Assembly (NCBI GenBank): GCA_001466705.2
Contig: LATX02000001.1
Coordinates: forward strand, 248,001 to 312,000
Direction: 5' to 3'
DNA length: 64,000 bases
Source: Moniliophthora roreri
Taxonomy: Eukaryota; Basidiomycota; Agaricomycetes; Agaricales; Marasmiaceae
Shown in pieces: positions 23,212-34,028 of the stretch. The notes beneath the pieces are model-generated. The model made no database searches. It saw only the letters and a list, made by a program, of their open reading frames with translations, and was not told where the DNA came from. Made by a program: the position numbers and the translations under genes. The stretch's first letter is position 1. Each line of letters starts with the position of its first letter.

Positions 23212-23400
23212 ATTATAATACATTAAAATCAAGCAATGCTATTACAATACATTAAAATGCATTAAAATGAGACTGGTGTTATTATAATCCATTAAAATAC
23301 AATAAAATGGGATGGTATTATTATAGTATATTAAAATGCAATAAAATAAGACAGGGTTATTATAATGTAGTAAAATAGATTGTAACAGAGGCAATCAAAT
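23212..23400. repeat. AT-rich tandem repeat, period about 39-40 bp
   Basis: The motif ATTATAATNCATTAAAATNC recurs at 23241, 23281, 23320 and 23359, with a shorter first unit at 23212. Units are degenerate. Confidence 0.7.
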
Positions 23401-23409
23401 CAGTGCATT

Positions 23410-23560
23410 TTTATGCCTTCCAGAGGACAGGGAGAGGACTCTATAAAGTGAAGGGAAGCTTTTGGTTGGGGATTTGATCAATAGAAACAGCAAGGGGGTG
23501 GAGATAGGTCTTTTGAGTAAGAGGATATATTGCACTATGTGTGCTGATAAGCATATNTGT
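23410..23560. repeat. dispersed repeat, copy 1 (partner 24150-24300)
   Basis: It shares with 24150-24300 an ordered series of blocks: a GCCTTCYARARRACAG-like start, GAGAGGACT/GGGTCTATA, TTGGTTRRKGWTYTGAYYRATARAAACA, and GGGGATATATTGYACTRTGTGYRCT. The two are diverged copies of one repeat about 740 bp apart in the same orientation. Confidence 0.55.
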
Positions 23561-24149
23561 CAAATCGGTGCACCTTCATCTTTCCCTGTTAATGGCCTTG
23601 TGATAAACGCTGGTACTGGTCAATCCAGAGTGCTGTCGTCAACACAGAGTGGAATTGGCACCTCTCTGTCTCACTCAAGGGGAAGCCAACAGTATGTTGT
23701 CAAGGTTGTCAAGGACTTTTGTGCAATCACTTTAGCATGACAGGTGTAGTGATACTTTTGTCGTCAATGTTCTCTTTCACCACGCTGATGATTTACTGAT
23801 CGGGTTTGTGATGTGTGGTTTCACGGTTGGCATGCAGGGCTTTGGAGAAAGGGTCAGTTGGATTAGCAGTGCTGGAGAGTCTGTATTGTACCAGTGTAGC
23901 ACCATCAGCAAATTGTGCAGTTAATGAGCATGGATGATAATCTATTTTGGTCTATATCATGTACAATAATAGACAAAAATGATTTTGGTCAATGATCATG
24001 GATGAGCATAGCAGAAAATGAGGGAAAATGATTTTGGTCAATATCATGGAAGAAAATGGGAGAAAATGGGCAGAAATGATTTCGGTCACTGATTATGGGT
24101 GAAAATGGAAGAAAATGGATGATCATAAGACCCAATTTTTTTCTGCCTT

Positions 24150-24430
24150 CTAAAACACAGAGAGAGGGGTCTATATGGTAGAGAGGACTTATTGGTTAAT
24201 GTTCTGACTGATAAAAACACTAGCCAAGGCCAGGGGGATGCAGGTTTTCCCTGAATTAGCTAGGGAGCCAAGGGGATATATTGTACTGTGTACACTAAAA
24301 TGTTATATAGCACTTTGGTACAGTGGTTACGTTGTGGCCCGAGCTCCTGTGTTGGCTTACAAAGCAATGCTGGTGTCACTGGTTTGATTCTGCCAGGAGG
24401 CAGTATACATTTTCTCTGTCTGGCCAACTC
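24150..24430 (+). mobile_element. dispersed repeat copy 2 with a possible tRNA-derived (SINE-like) tail
   Basis: After the blocks shared with 23410-23560 comes TTGGTACAGTGGTTACG (24315-24331), resembling an RNA polymerase III A box, and 64 bp on GGTTTGATTCTGCC (24381-24394), resembling a B box (GGTTCGANTCC). The spacing is long for a plain tRNA but possible with a long variable arm. No poly(A) tail or target duplication was found. Confidence 0.3.
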
Positions 24431-24434
24431 TCAT

Positions 24435-24640
24435 GAAAATGGGCAATCATGGGCAAAATGGATGATAATGGCAGAAATGGGTAATCATAGGCAAAATGAA
24501 TAATCACCCATTCTGCCCATGATCTCCCATGATCACTAGGTGGGGTCTGTTTTCTGCCATTATCAAATCCAAAATAGATAATAATGTATTTTGCCCATGA
24601 TCACCTATTTCGATCATTTTCTGCCATGATCATTAGGTGT
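24435..24640. repeat. ATGATCATGGGCA/AAAATGG simple-repeat block with inverted symmetry
   Basis: The left half repeats ATGGGCAAAATGGATGAT-like words, the right half their complements (ATTCTGCCCATGATC, ATTTTGCCCATGATC), so the block can fold on itself. A similar one-sided block (GATTTTGGTCAATGATCATGG) is at 23965-24130. Confidence 0.5.
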
Positions 24641-25540
24641 TTGATTTGCTAATGACGATTAATATAGATTGCATAGTTGGTTTACAGTAAAAGCAGAAAG
24701 GAACGGGAGTGGTATACACAGCCAGACACCTGAACACATTCAGAAATGCATATCAAGCCATTGAAACACAGCACAAAACCTGGAAGCTCAGCACAAAATT
24801 GAGAAATTCAAATTCGAACCCAGTATGGGTTTTGGTGCTGACTGAATGAGACATTACTTGGAACACAGATGAGAAATATTCTATTTGAAGCCTACACTCA
24901 CATTAAACCACAAACATTTCATATACAAGAATTTTGTTCGAGTTTTTCCTTTCTTTTCCAGGAATATAATACAAATACATATTCACATCTAGACATATTC
25001 TGATTCATACCCATGTGATATTATATTATACACAGGTTGCAACTGCTAAGACTACCTTCTGAAATCCTGAGCTCAACGACAGTACACTGGGTTGACACGG
25101 GCCTCTGGGGCACACTCTGACTATCAGCAGATCGTCCGGGATTTCGGGGAACTGAGTCAGGCCAAGTTGGGTGAGTGGTGTGAGTTGACAAGTTTTGCGC
25201 AGGGGACCGAATCAACCTTCAGGAGACCGAGCCAGTCAGCCTACTGTGTAGGAAGAAAAAAACAGAAAGAATTCACCCTTCTTTGACACTACACGAAGTG
25301 TTTCTCCCCCTCTTGCTGCTCAGACTAGCTTCCATTGGGTCAGAAGCAATTCCTGAGCAGCAGAAGGGAAAGGAATGCGTCATATATAGGGTCAAAACTT
25401 AGGCAGAATGGCTGTTTCCACTCACCTAGTGATAGCCCTTGAGAAAGAGCCACATTCAACAAAATCCTGTGCTCGTGTGGACTTGCTATCTCATGCTATA
25501 ACGACACCCACTCTACACAAATCGACGTTGCAAGAGTCCA
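24641..25540. other. no recognisable gene
   Basis: Small overlapping ORFs occur on both strands (25021-25286) with nothing family-like. I see only moderately AT-rich intergenic sequence. Confidence 0.3.
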
Positions 25541-25775
25541 GATATGTTTTTGAGGCTGACAAATCCATTGGTAATGTCCCTGGGGATGCTCGGTGTTGAT
25601 GCGAATCCAGTACGGCGACGTCTTACTCTCTGGTCCCGAAACCCCTACCTAATTCTCCACTAGTCTCAACAGAACTGAAATTAGAGTCGAAGTGTATGTT
25701 TTTGAGCTTGGCAAATCCATTGGTAATGTCCCCAGGACACTCGGTGCTGATGAAAATCCTGTATGGTGACATAAA
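25541..25775. repeat. two diverged copies of a roughly 145-bp sequence
   Basis: TATGTTTTTGAG...GCAAATCCATTGGTAATGTCCC, followed by CTCGGTG.TGATG..AATCC.GTA.GG.GAC, occurs at about 25546-25617 and again at 25690-25771. Only these blocks are conserved, and no coding frame is shared. Confidence 0.6.
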
Positions 25776-25904
25776 TTGGTAGACTCACACTAACTTGACC
25801 TAACTCATGCCAACTCGTTCTTCTGGATTTCTGGACACTCTCACCATCAGGTAGCTTTGGGTTCAGGTGGTGGCAGCAAAAGTGACGCTGAACGGAATGC
25901 AACA

Positions 25905-26760
25905 GGTCAGGTAAGCCAAGTTCATCTGAGGGGACTCACTGAATGATTCGAAAGCTGCCACAGCTCAAAAAGAACCATGAAGAATACATTGACGGTGAGG
26001 AATACAATGATATCTGTGGTAGACAGTAAGGTGAGAGTGAGAGAGAAGTAAGAGAAGGAAAAGAACATACGTGGCATCTTCCACCTTTGCGAAGCAATCA
26101 CTCCTTATCCTGGCACAGACACAATGACAAGTCCACTGGTGACTAGCATAACACCAATCCAGCTGGCTTATTTATCAGGGTCAGATAAGCCATATTCACA
26201 GAGGAGTGACTCACCAAATGTTGAACGGTTTTTGGTTCTGGAGCAGAATAGGCAGTATTAAACGGAGGTCAGATAAGCCTTTTTCATGTGAGGGGCGACT
26301 TACTGAACATTCTTGGTTTTTGGTCATGGGGGCAACAGTACAAGTGATACTGGACAGAGGTCAGATAAGCCAAGTTCATGCAGAGGGCAACTTACTGAAC
26401 TTCGGCAATTTCTGGTTCTGGAGGTGGCAGCATAAGCGACACTGAGCGATTGCACCGCAAGATGCAACTGGTCAGATAAGCCAGATCCACACGGGGAGTG
26501 ACTTACTGAACATTGGGTGGTTTCCGGTTCTGGAGCTGCATAAGTGACATTGAACAGGAGTCAGACAAGCCAAATTTATGCGGAGTGACTCACAGAACAT
26601 CGGTGGTTTCTCGAGATGGCAGCATAAGCAACCTGAATGGCATGAAATAGGTCAGACGAGTTCAGTTTGGTGGGAGGTGACTCGCTGATCATTGGGTAGG
26701 TTTCTGGTTCTGGTGGTGATAAGCAATAGTGATCAGGATTGTGTGGGTCAGATATGTGGG
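25905..26760. repeat. minisatellite, at least seven degenerate units of about 88-111 bp
   Basis: GGTCAGATAAGCC-like unit starts are at 26179, 26267, 26359, 26470, 26559, 26650 and 26746 (spacing 88, 92, 111, 89, 91, 96), with an outlying one at 25905. Each unit carries GTGACTYACTGAACATT and TTTCTGGTTCTGG and then GGCAGCATAAGYGACA. Unit lengths are not multiples of three, so it is not a protein repeat. Confidence 0.85.
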
Positions 26761-27320
26761 GCTTGTAGGTGCAGCGAGGCAATGATGGTCTAGAGGGTAC
26801 CGAAATATGGAATAATTTGAGGTGGGGGCCGTTCCTGCAGCAATCTGGTGCACCAACGAGTGTGGGTCGCCTTGAAGCCCGTTGGTGGTTCAAGTTGAAG
26901 GAGTGGGAGTTCGTTTGAGTCACGGAAAACTGAACCTGACATAAGCAGACCCAAACAGATGACATCAACACATTGCGTCGATGGAAGCAAATTTCGTTGA
27001 CTCTCGAAGCCCAAGGTCTGTTATTTCTTTTACTTTTTACAGAATATTCTACTCATTAATATACAGAAATATACCAATAGAACATGGCTCACTGGCCGAG
27101 ATAAACTACAAGCATTCTTACAAGGAGAACAAGAACGAGGAGAGAGGCAGAAGAGGAAAGGAGATTCTTATCCCATGACCGTACCCATGAAACCCAGTGG
27201 TCTATGAGTCGACGTTGATGCCTGGCTAGTGACAGCTTGACCAGCCAGCAACATATCCACAGCCGATACAGATGGTGCAGCCACCTGGGACTTAGATACC
27301 ACTCCATTACTGGCCATCCT
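26761..27320. other. no recognisable gene
   Basis: This is sequence between the minisatellite and the stop codon of the gene at 27321-28613. ORFs here are shadows of repeat-derived sequence. Confidence 0.3.
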
Positions 27321-28613
27321 TCACTTCTTCTTCCGCGGGAGGTCTCCAGTTCGCTCATTGTCTTCCTTCACAAGTTTCTGCAGAAATCTAGCATGCATTG
27401 TGGGTCAATTTGGTACAGAATGCGACTATCTGACACTTACTCGACCCAGTCACCCTTGCTGATGTCCTCACCCCACCCCTTCTGCATCTTATCGTCAAAG
27501 AACTTGTCCACTACACTCCAGAAGTCTTCACCCTTCTTTTTGTGACTGCCACGCTTCTTCACACCTTTGGCAGATTCTTCAAATTCCACATTTCCATTAG
27601 CTGAGTTTGGGCTCTGTGGCTCCAAGTTCTTGCCACTGCCCCCCTGCTCTCCCGCAACAACAGATTCAGGCTCTTCGGTCCATATCACATCGGTTCAATC
27701 AACCATAATGTGCCTCTACCAGGGTGAATTAAGCAATGAACATCAAAGAAACAAACAGTGGACAGGGATACACACCAAGATTGCGTTGTGGGCAATGAAC
27801 AGGTCTTTTGAATATCTCTTACCACCAGGCCAGTAGTAAATCTTGTTCATCACATAGGTGAAGTCGGCAAGGCTCTGCCCATTATCAATGCTTTTCTTGA
27901 TCTAACCCTGTTTGGTGAGTCTCCATTCAACACTGCTTCTTGACAGAAAGTACTCACATTGTTCCAAAAGCCATTTTGTATGCTAGAGCACACAGTGCCA
28001 ATACTATCATGGAGCACTTTCATCCAAATCAGGCATGGGAAGATGTTGAAGAAGCGGAACTTCTTTGCGTTCTTCTCGATGGTGTTCTGTATGTTGTTCA
28101 AGTTGAACATAGGTCAATAGTGAGATAGGACTGCAGCATACAAAGACATCTTCCTCAAGCACATGATATGAAATACGTAGTGGATTGTAGGCCCTTTCAT
28201 TTGACAATAAACATATGCTTTTCTGTTCAATGCCGAGAATCTTAGCTGATATTTGGTAAATAGGAAGATGAAGACTCACATTCTCATCATGATTTGTGTG
28301 CCAGTGATCGTCAATCAAGGCCTGGGCATCACTTATCATCTTCGCCATTGAAACCATGTTGGGGTCTCCTTTGAAACGACAATTGAAGCACTGATACACC
28401 GCTGACACATTGAACAATGCAAGGTATAGGATCACTGGTGGCATACCCTGTCCGGTGATTGCCTGTGTAGATGACTTCAAATGGTAAGCACCTCGAATAC
28501 TCAAAACCTTGTGTAAAACTCACTTTATACATTCTTGCTAAAGTTTTCTGTTGCTCTTCACCCAGTCCAAAGTCTGCCACCAATGACTCGATGAGAAGCT
28601 GGGTAGAATCCAT
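27321..28613 (-). pseudogene. six-exon fungal gene of unknown function with two in-frame TGA codons
   Basis: Exons on the minus strand: 28613-28524, 28462-28280, 28245-27958, 27901-27776, 27715-27441 and 27387-27321. All five introns have GT...AG ends and the phases agree, giving 342 codons plus stop. It starts MDSTQLLIESLVADFGLGEE; exon 2 has MPPVILYLALFNVSAVYQCF; exon 3 has NAKKFRFFNIFPCLIW; exon 4 FTYVMNKIYYWPGGKRY; exon 5 GEDFWSVVDKFFDDKMQKGW. TGA interrupts exon 3 (28114-28116, after VLSHY) and exon 5 (27695-27697, after MVD); both could be former CGA. The exon 3 stop could be spliced out by a weak GTATTT...ACAG intron; the exon 5 stop is blocked in all frames. I do not recognise a domain; it looks like a repeated basidiomycete family. 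Confidence 0.65.
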
Positions 28614-29262
28614 AATGCTAACCTGAGCAGGCAGAGAGACTGAACTGCCTGTAGGTGTTTTGCTGGTTGCCAGAGAGTTAAGCGGGAGCAGAGGAGAGTC
28701 ACACTGGAAAAGAGTGTCATGCTGGAACGAAGAAGAGACATGTTAGATAGGAGGTAGATGCTCCTGGTGGTCACCACAACCATTGAAGGCCGTCAGTGGA
28801 CAGCTTGGAGTTTATGATGTGTTATTGATTGTGTGATGGCCTTGTATGAGTTGTGAGATGGATGGCCATGTGGAAGAGGTGTCCATATACATGGATATAG
28901 CATTTGTTGGAAAGTGATAGGAGTTGCGGGGAGTCTGCATGACTGGTAAGCAGATGAGCTATCTTGAAACTTCTGCTCTTATACTCTACCACAGATTGGA
29001 CTTGTTTTGTCAAGACACGATTGGCGAGGTCACTGGGGGCACATTTTGTTGAGGGCAGTCAACAAAAGTGCAAAGTCATGACAATGTCGTGACTCACAGC
29101 CACATGAGCATATAAAAGGCATGTTTGATGGCCTTCTTCTTTTCTTCATGCCATGTCTCTGCAAACTGCATCTCAAGTTGAGCTTGACAACCACAACATG
29201 TCTTCTTATGGTCAATCCCAGCCAGTAGAGGATTAGGTGTGAGTTGATTTCCATATCTTCTC
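28614..29262. other. intergenic region between divergent gene models
   Basis: It contains the upstream sides of the minus gene ending at 28613 and the plus gene near 29263. An ATG at 29199 (MSSYGQSQPVED then TAG) could be a former first exon of the plus gene. No other feature seen. Confidence 0.3.
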
Positions 29263-29925
29263 TTGGTCATTGTTTCTCATTCTCCTATCAATAGTCCCTA
29301 TCCCCCTGCATGGTTCTGCTCTGCTGGTGATTGCTTACTCATCGCTCTTGAGGATGTCACGTCTTTGAGGGAAGAGATGAAGGAAGTTATCAGTATACTC
29401 GCCCCCGATACCTCAGAGCGAGCTGAGAACGAGATGCTCAGGGCACTGGAGAATCTATGCCTCAATGATGGCTGGCAACCCGATGGCGCCTGCTCTTCTA
29501 CCAACGATATCAATGTTATGTATCACTCAGCCAATGCTGCTCTCGCCTGTAGTGGCTCTCCCACTCTGCCTGCCGATTTTCAGTATTACGTCGTCGAGAA
29601 AAGAGAAATTAGGTCTGCTGGCTGTTATAGAGGCGTCGAGCTATGTCCCAAAACGCGTCTTCCGGACGAAGAGATTGACGACAAGAAGCTCCATATTGCC
29701 ATTGACTCTGCACGATCCTTGAAGCAGACCGTCGACGAACCAACCATTAGCCCATCTTCCTTTCCACTCTGGTCTACAGGCGGCAATAGGTTGGCGCTCA
29801 CCGACGCTGTCAAACGCGTCAGTTTCATGGAACGAGACGCGTTCATCCGTCACACGGTCCCAGGGTCAACGCCTGTTCCCTTTATACGTGAATGCTTTCA
29901 TGGATTTCCGACAAATGCTCGTTGA
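29263..29925 (+). CDS. unrecognised protein, family copy 1
   Basis: An open frame of 221 codons has no ATG at its left end; the first coding residues are probably supplied by an upstream exon (ATG 29199, acceptor ATCAATAG before TCCCTATCC). It reads LREEMKEVISILAPDTSERA, ALENLCLNDGWQPDG, LPADFQYYVVEKREIRSAG, DDKKLHIAIDSARSLKQTVD, SSFPLWSTGG and DAVKRVSFMERDAFIRHTV. No signal peptide, membrane segment or named domain is visible; the C-terminal third is Ser/Arg-rich. A diverged copy lies 1 kb downstream (30811-31402), which argues that this is a real gene. Confidence 0.5.
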   Translation: MVIVSHSPINSPYPPAWFCSAGDCLLIALEDVTSLREEMKEVISILAPDTSERAENEMLRALENLCLNDGWQPDGACSSTNDINVMYHSANAALACSGSPTLPADFQYYVVEKREIRSAGCYRGVELCPKTRLPDEEIDDKKLHIAIDSARSLKQTVDEPTISPSSFPLWSTGGNRLALTDAVKRVSFMERDAFIRHTVPGSTPVPFIRECFHGFPTNAR

Positions 29926-30810
29926 TTTGGGTCATCATGCTGACCGAGGTACATCGCGATACAGGACAGGGGCCAGGAATATGGCATTTGCATGCGGGTA
30001 TAAGGTAATCAATGGGTGCGACCAACGTTGAACTGTTGAGTATTGTAGTGCAGGTCGGTTCGAGCTCCCTCTCTTCGTGGTTAGCTTCCCTCCTGACGAT
30101 GACATCACCTGCAGAACGTCAAGATTCACTGGAAGGAACACAAGTCGATGTTTAATTCGCTGAAAGGTGGAAGCTGGCGTTCGCTCGCCTTCTCTTTCCG
30201 ACACTATGCCTCAACCTTGGCCACTACCCAAGGGTTCCCATTGCACTTCTTCAGCATGGATCTCCACAATTCTATATGTCTGATTCTCCTAGAAGCGCGG
30301 ATCAGAGCAATACGTTCGGGGTGACAAGACCCTTCTCATCAAGGTCCAGTGTCCTTTGGGCAATGATAGCGACCAAGGGGGGGGTCCATGTTGATTTACG
30401 ACCAGTTGAGGAGTATGATGGTGCATGTTAAACAGAATGAGAATCCGATTACGTATAGCGAGATCATAAGAGAGATGGGGACACTGTTGGAGATATGTCG
30501 ATGGGCGAAGAGGTCTGTCTTGACAGAGCGCCAGCCTTGAATAACCCTGCATGGTAGAGATAGTCGTTTATAATTATTCCTTGTGCTTTCTTGTTCGTCG
30601 AGTATCTTGGAAGTAACACGAATTATCCGGACCCGAGCATGATTTCCCACTGCAAAGATGAGTTTGATGTGCCGACGAATTGTCGAGTCGAGGACGGGAG
30701 ACAGGTGTCACTTTGCAAAAGCATCCACGTTCCAGAAACTTGCTCTTTCGCAACTCTTTCGATTCTCTTCGGCCCATAGGCCATATCGCGATACTCCAGA
30801 AAAATCATAA
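29926..30810. other. no recognisable gene
   Basis: Overlapping small ORFs on both strands (30289-30817), none with motifs. It may hold the 5' exon(s) of copy 2. Confidence 0.3.
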
Positions 30811-31402
30811 ACACCAAGGGAAAACCCTAAAGAGGGATCATGCGACTTTGACTTCTTCGTTGTCATTTACCCCAGAGACTCGAGATTTAGGGCAGGCTCT
30901 TACACGTCAAGCTGTCAAACTTTCGATGCCGAGCTCTTCAAAGCCATCAGTGCTGCCCAATCGCTTGCAAACATCCCATCGAACCCATCTCCTTTCCACT
31001 CTGGCGATCAGCCTCTGATAGGCCGTCACTACCCGATGTTGTGAAGCGCTCTAGCCTCACGGAAAAGGACGCTTCTCAGCGTGCGGAATTCCTTGGTCAG
31101 GAAGACTTTTCTGCGTCTTACAGCGATGGCCTCTTTATGGGCTTGCGAAGGGTGCTCATGGCTCGGAAAGGCAGTCAGCGAAGATCAAACAAAGTTTTTG
31201 GTGGAGAACTTGGTTTTGGCCTGCCAGAGGAGACGCCATTCAAATGTCGGATTCTTGCAAGCAACTTCCTCAATTTGTATACGCGTACGTGTCCTACTCT
31301 CTATATGCTCCGTATGCGACGCTGACCTCATTCCATTCATGACCCGTACAGATTATTGAAGTACACGAGGTCAAGCCGATTGTTCCCGTGTTCATGCTCT
31401 AA
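30811..31402 (+). pseudogene. unrecognised protein, family copy 2, frame-broken
   Basis: It aligns with copy 1 in order: CDFDFFVVIYPRDSRFRAGS (copy 1 ADFQYYVVEKREIRSAGC), DAELFKAISAAQSLANIPSN (copy 1 DDKKLHIAIDSARSLKQTVD), then in another frame SFPLWRSASDRPSLPDVVKR and SSLTEKDASQRAE (copy 1 SFPLWSTGGNRLALTDAVKR, VSFMERDAF). A further frame carries KAVSEDQTKFLVENLVLACQ and a well-formed intron, GTACGTG (31285) to CCGTACAG (31351), then a short last exon ending VPVFML, stop 31400-31402. Frame changes may be mutations or small introns I cannot place. Confidence 0.5.
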
Positions 31403-32256
31403 TGTCGAATACTTCCCTACACTGGGATTAATGGCGGCATAGATTGGCTTGCAGACGCTGGCCTTCACTGACCTGTATCTGTACTCACTCTCAGACCTCA
31501 AGCTCTGAATTCCTTGCACACGGTCCTTAACTTGAACGCTAGGCGAATCTCACTCAACTATCATGATACTCCAACACGCAAAAGCAGCGAGCAGCAGTCC
31601 ACACTCTCGTTCCTCCTTCCCACTGGGCCATCTTTCTCTTCACCCTGGATGCATCGTTTGCGGAGGTAAAGTTGTGAGCAGGTGCTCTCAATATCGTTCG
31701 GTTGCTTACCGTGGAGCAGGTCAGGTTCTGTGAACCCATCTACCTAATGATAGAAACTAACGGTTTGTAAATGTGCACCTTGTTGAAGGGACGAATATGG
31801 ACACCAATAATCGTCACTGCAAAGTCGGATGATTCACCAATCAAAGACCTTGGATGGTGCTTTAGAGACTCCTCCGAACATCTATCGTGACCGGCCCTTC
31901 CTCGTCGTAATTTGTCGTGCAAAGGAACCTAATAGTCCGACGCTGATCACTGACCAATGGGGGAGTTTCACCGTCTACTTGCAAGAGAGCCGAGATCCGC
32001 ATGCAGAGATTATGAACGTGATGCAAAACAGACACGAGATACATAGATGGGCGAAGAGGAGTAGCGAGTTGCAGTTTAGTGTATGTCTTGGAGCACTCGG
32101 AGCACCCATTGTATACCTCAACAAGCCAAGTGTTCAAGAAACGTTTCTCCTTTGATTTCAACACAGCGACACGATGTCTAGTCAGCACAGCAATCGACAT
32201 GTCTAAAACATTCACACAACTACGAAAGTAAACGCCACAGATAGGACAAGAATACT
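31403..32256. other. intergenic, two opposing ORFs not supported
   Basis: ORFs of 108 codons (+, 31829-32155) and 117 codons (-, 31862-32215) overlap each other; neither shows a domain, and their codon content does not favour one strand. It also contains the 3' side of the NPY1-type gene. Confidence 0.3.
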
Positions 32257-34028
32257 CTATAGGTTAGCAGGCGTTATCGGTGGGAAGCCGATCTTCCTCT
32301 CAGCCCAATCCCGAATCAACATTCCTGCAATAGCTGTCGCTGGTGGGACTCTAAAAGGCGGCTCGCCTTCCTGGACGTTCTCTACAACTCCGTCGTTTAG
32401 CTTTGGCGGCGCGACAGCAGCATTAGCCACAATACTGGGATCAGAATGGGCAAGAGCACCAGCACCCTCTCCCGGATTCTGCTGCAGCTGCTGTCTCCAA
32501 CGCTCCTGTTGTTTCTGTAGCGAAGCACTCTGCTCTTGTTCATCGGCCTTTTCCTTTTGTGCAAAACGTTTGAAATCGAGCTTGGTACCTGTTTGATTGG
32601 CCGAGGACCGATAGAATTTCGCCTCGGGTGTACCACCTGGCATCTAAAAGCGCGCTTTAGTATAGGACATTCAGAATAGATTTGAGACGAACCCATCAGT
32701 TCATTGTCCAGATCTGTCCGTATCGGTTTCGTCGAATCGGCACGAGCATAATATCCGACCATGAGGTTGGCTGGGTACGGCTATTGGTATGATCAATGAC
32801 AAGTTTGCCTTGAAGGCATCTGATACACGTACCCAAGGTTGCGCTGAATGGTATGTCACGTCCCAAACTCGTACACCTGCCTCTTCCCACATTTCTCGCT
32901 TCACAGCGTCTTCAAATGCCTCGCCAGGTTCAATGAAACCGGCCAAGGCAGAATAGAACTTGAGTGGGAACTTTCTCTGTAATTACGCGTCATGTTAGGC
33001 TTCGTAAAATAGCAAAAAGAGTAGAAAAATACGCGTGCATTTCTGCCGAGAAGGATCTTTTCGCCAGTGTGGTCAATGGCAATCATAATGACAACCGCGT
33101 CAGTTCGAGGATGTGTGTAGTTGTTGAGACCTTTGCTATACAGGGATGAGAATTTGATCGGATAGCTAACAAGGGATTGCACGTACCCAGAAGGACACGG
33201 TTTCCTGCCTTCGGAGCTGTTATCACCCCAAGGCAGAAGTCGCGTGCACGAGAGCTTCCAACCACCCCACATAGAGTACTGAGGGGCTCCGCATCCAGCG
33301 CAGAACTAGAAACACGTCGGTATCATCCAAAGAAGAGACGACCAATACACACCTTGGACCTAAAGTTCCAATCAACCATACTCCTTGCTTCAGCGTACAC
33401 AGCAGCCTCAAACCCATCCATCGAACCCATCGCCGACCTCGGTTCACCCCATTCCAATTTAACATTCTCCTCCTTCTCAACAGTTTTCAGCACCCCGTCG
33501 ATCTGGGATTCTTCCAAGTCCCCGACATCAACAGCGAAATACGGTGTCCCTTCCAACTTGTTCACAATGCTCTCCACGTCCTCTTTGAACTCTGTTTCGG
33601 GCAACGCACTGCCTGTACCAGTCTCGTGCAACCCAAGGAAAACGACTGGAATACCGAGATGTCGTGCAGCTTCTGTACTTTGGGTGATATCAGACTGAGA
33701 TAAGAGTTCGCCTGGTTTTTGGGATTGACCAAAGTATGGTGATGGTCCAAGGATTGGCAGAACGATTCGGGTAGGAAGGTAAGCGAGCTTCTTGGTCGAC
33801 TTTGCCTCGGCTGTCGATTGCGGAGATGTAAGAAGAGGTTGACCAGCCTTGAACAGAAGCCATCTTGTGTTTGGTGAAGTGATAACGGCGTTGAGGAACT
33901 TGTGAGATGGTCTAAGCCATGAAAGGCGATTGAGTGGTGAACCACTGAAAAAGTTGGTTGGTCTATAAGCAGAGTCATGGTCAGAGATGGACTGCATGGG
34001 TTTTACTGGGAACGTACGTATAGCTCAT
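32257..34028 (-). CDS. NPY1: NADH pyrophosphatase (Nudix hydrolase), NPY1/NUDT12 type
   Basis: It hydrolyses NAD(P)H or deNADs capped RNA to NMNH plus AMP; yeast Npy1 is peroxisomal. Exons (minus): 34028-34018, 33962-33353, 33305-33187, 33135-33033, 32976-32833, 32780-32693, 32643-32257; introns 32-85 nt with GT...AG. The tiny first exon gives MSY, joined to TPTNFFSGSPLNRLSWLR. The order is the N-terminal NUDIX-like region, the zinc ribbon FCAGCGAPQ...SC...PC, then HPRTDAVVIMIAID and the Nudix box in exon 5 (GFIEPGEAFEDAV, KREMWEEAGV) followed by SAQPWPYPANLMVGYYA, the signature after the box in NADH pyrophosphatases. DARWYTRGEILSVL continues in exon 7, then the frame slips by one base near 32590-32610 before TGTKLDFKRFAQKEK, PPFRVPPATAIAGMLIRDW and the end PITPANL. 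Summed exons are 3n+1, as one inserted base would give. This is the only clearly conserved housekeeping gene in the window. Confidence 0.92.

Noticed and set aside
24316..24394. Functional tRNA gene
   Set aside because: Only box-like motifs are present; I could not form a cloverleaf with an acceptor stem.
25905..26760. CRISPR-like array
   Set aside because: Units are degenerate, spacers are not distinct from repeats, and the window is clearly eukaryotic.
26576..26971. 131-codon minus ORF over the minisatellite
   Set aside because: Unit lengths vary and are not multiples of three, so the frame is accidental.
28504..28783. Minus ORF 28538-28783 as an upstream exon
   Set aside because: It overlaps exon 1 of the six-exon gene in another frame and has no suitable splice sites.
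31829..32215. Opposing ORFs of 108 and 117 codons
   Set aside because: They overlap on opposite strands, neither shows a domain, and both sit in an intergenic interval.
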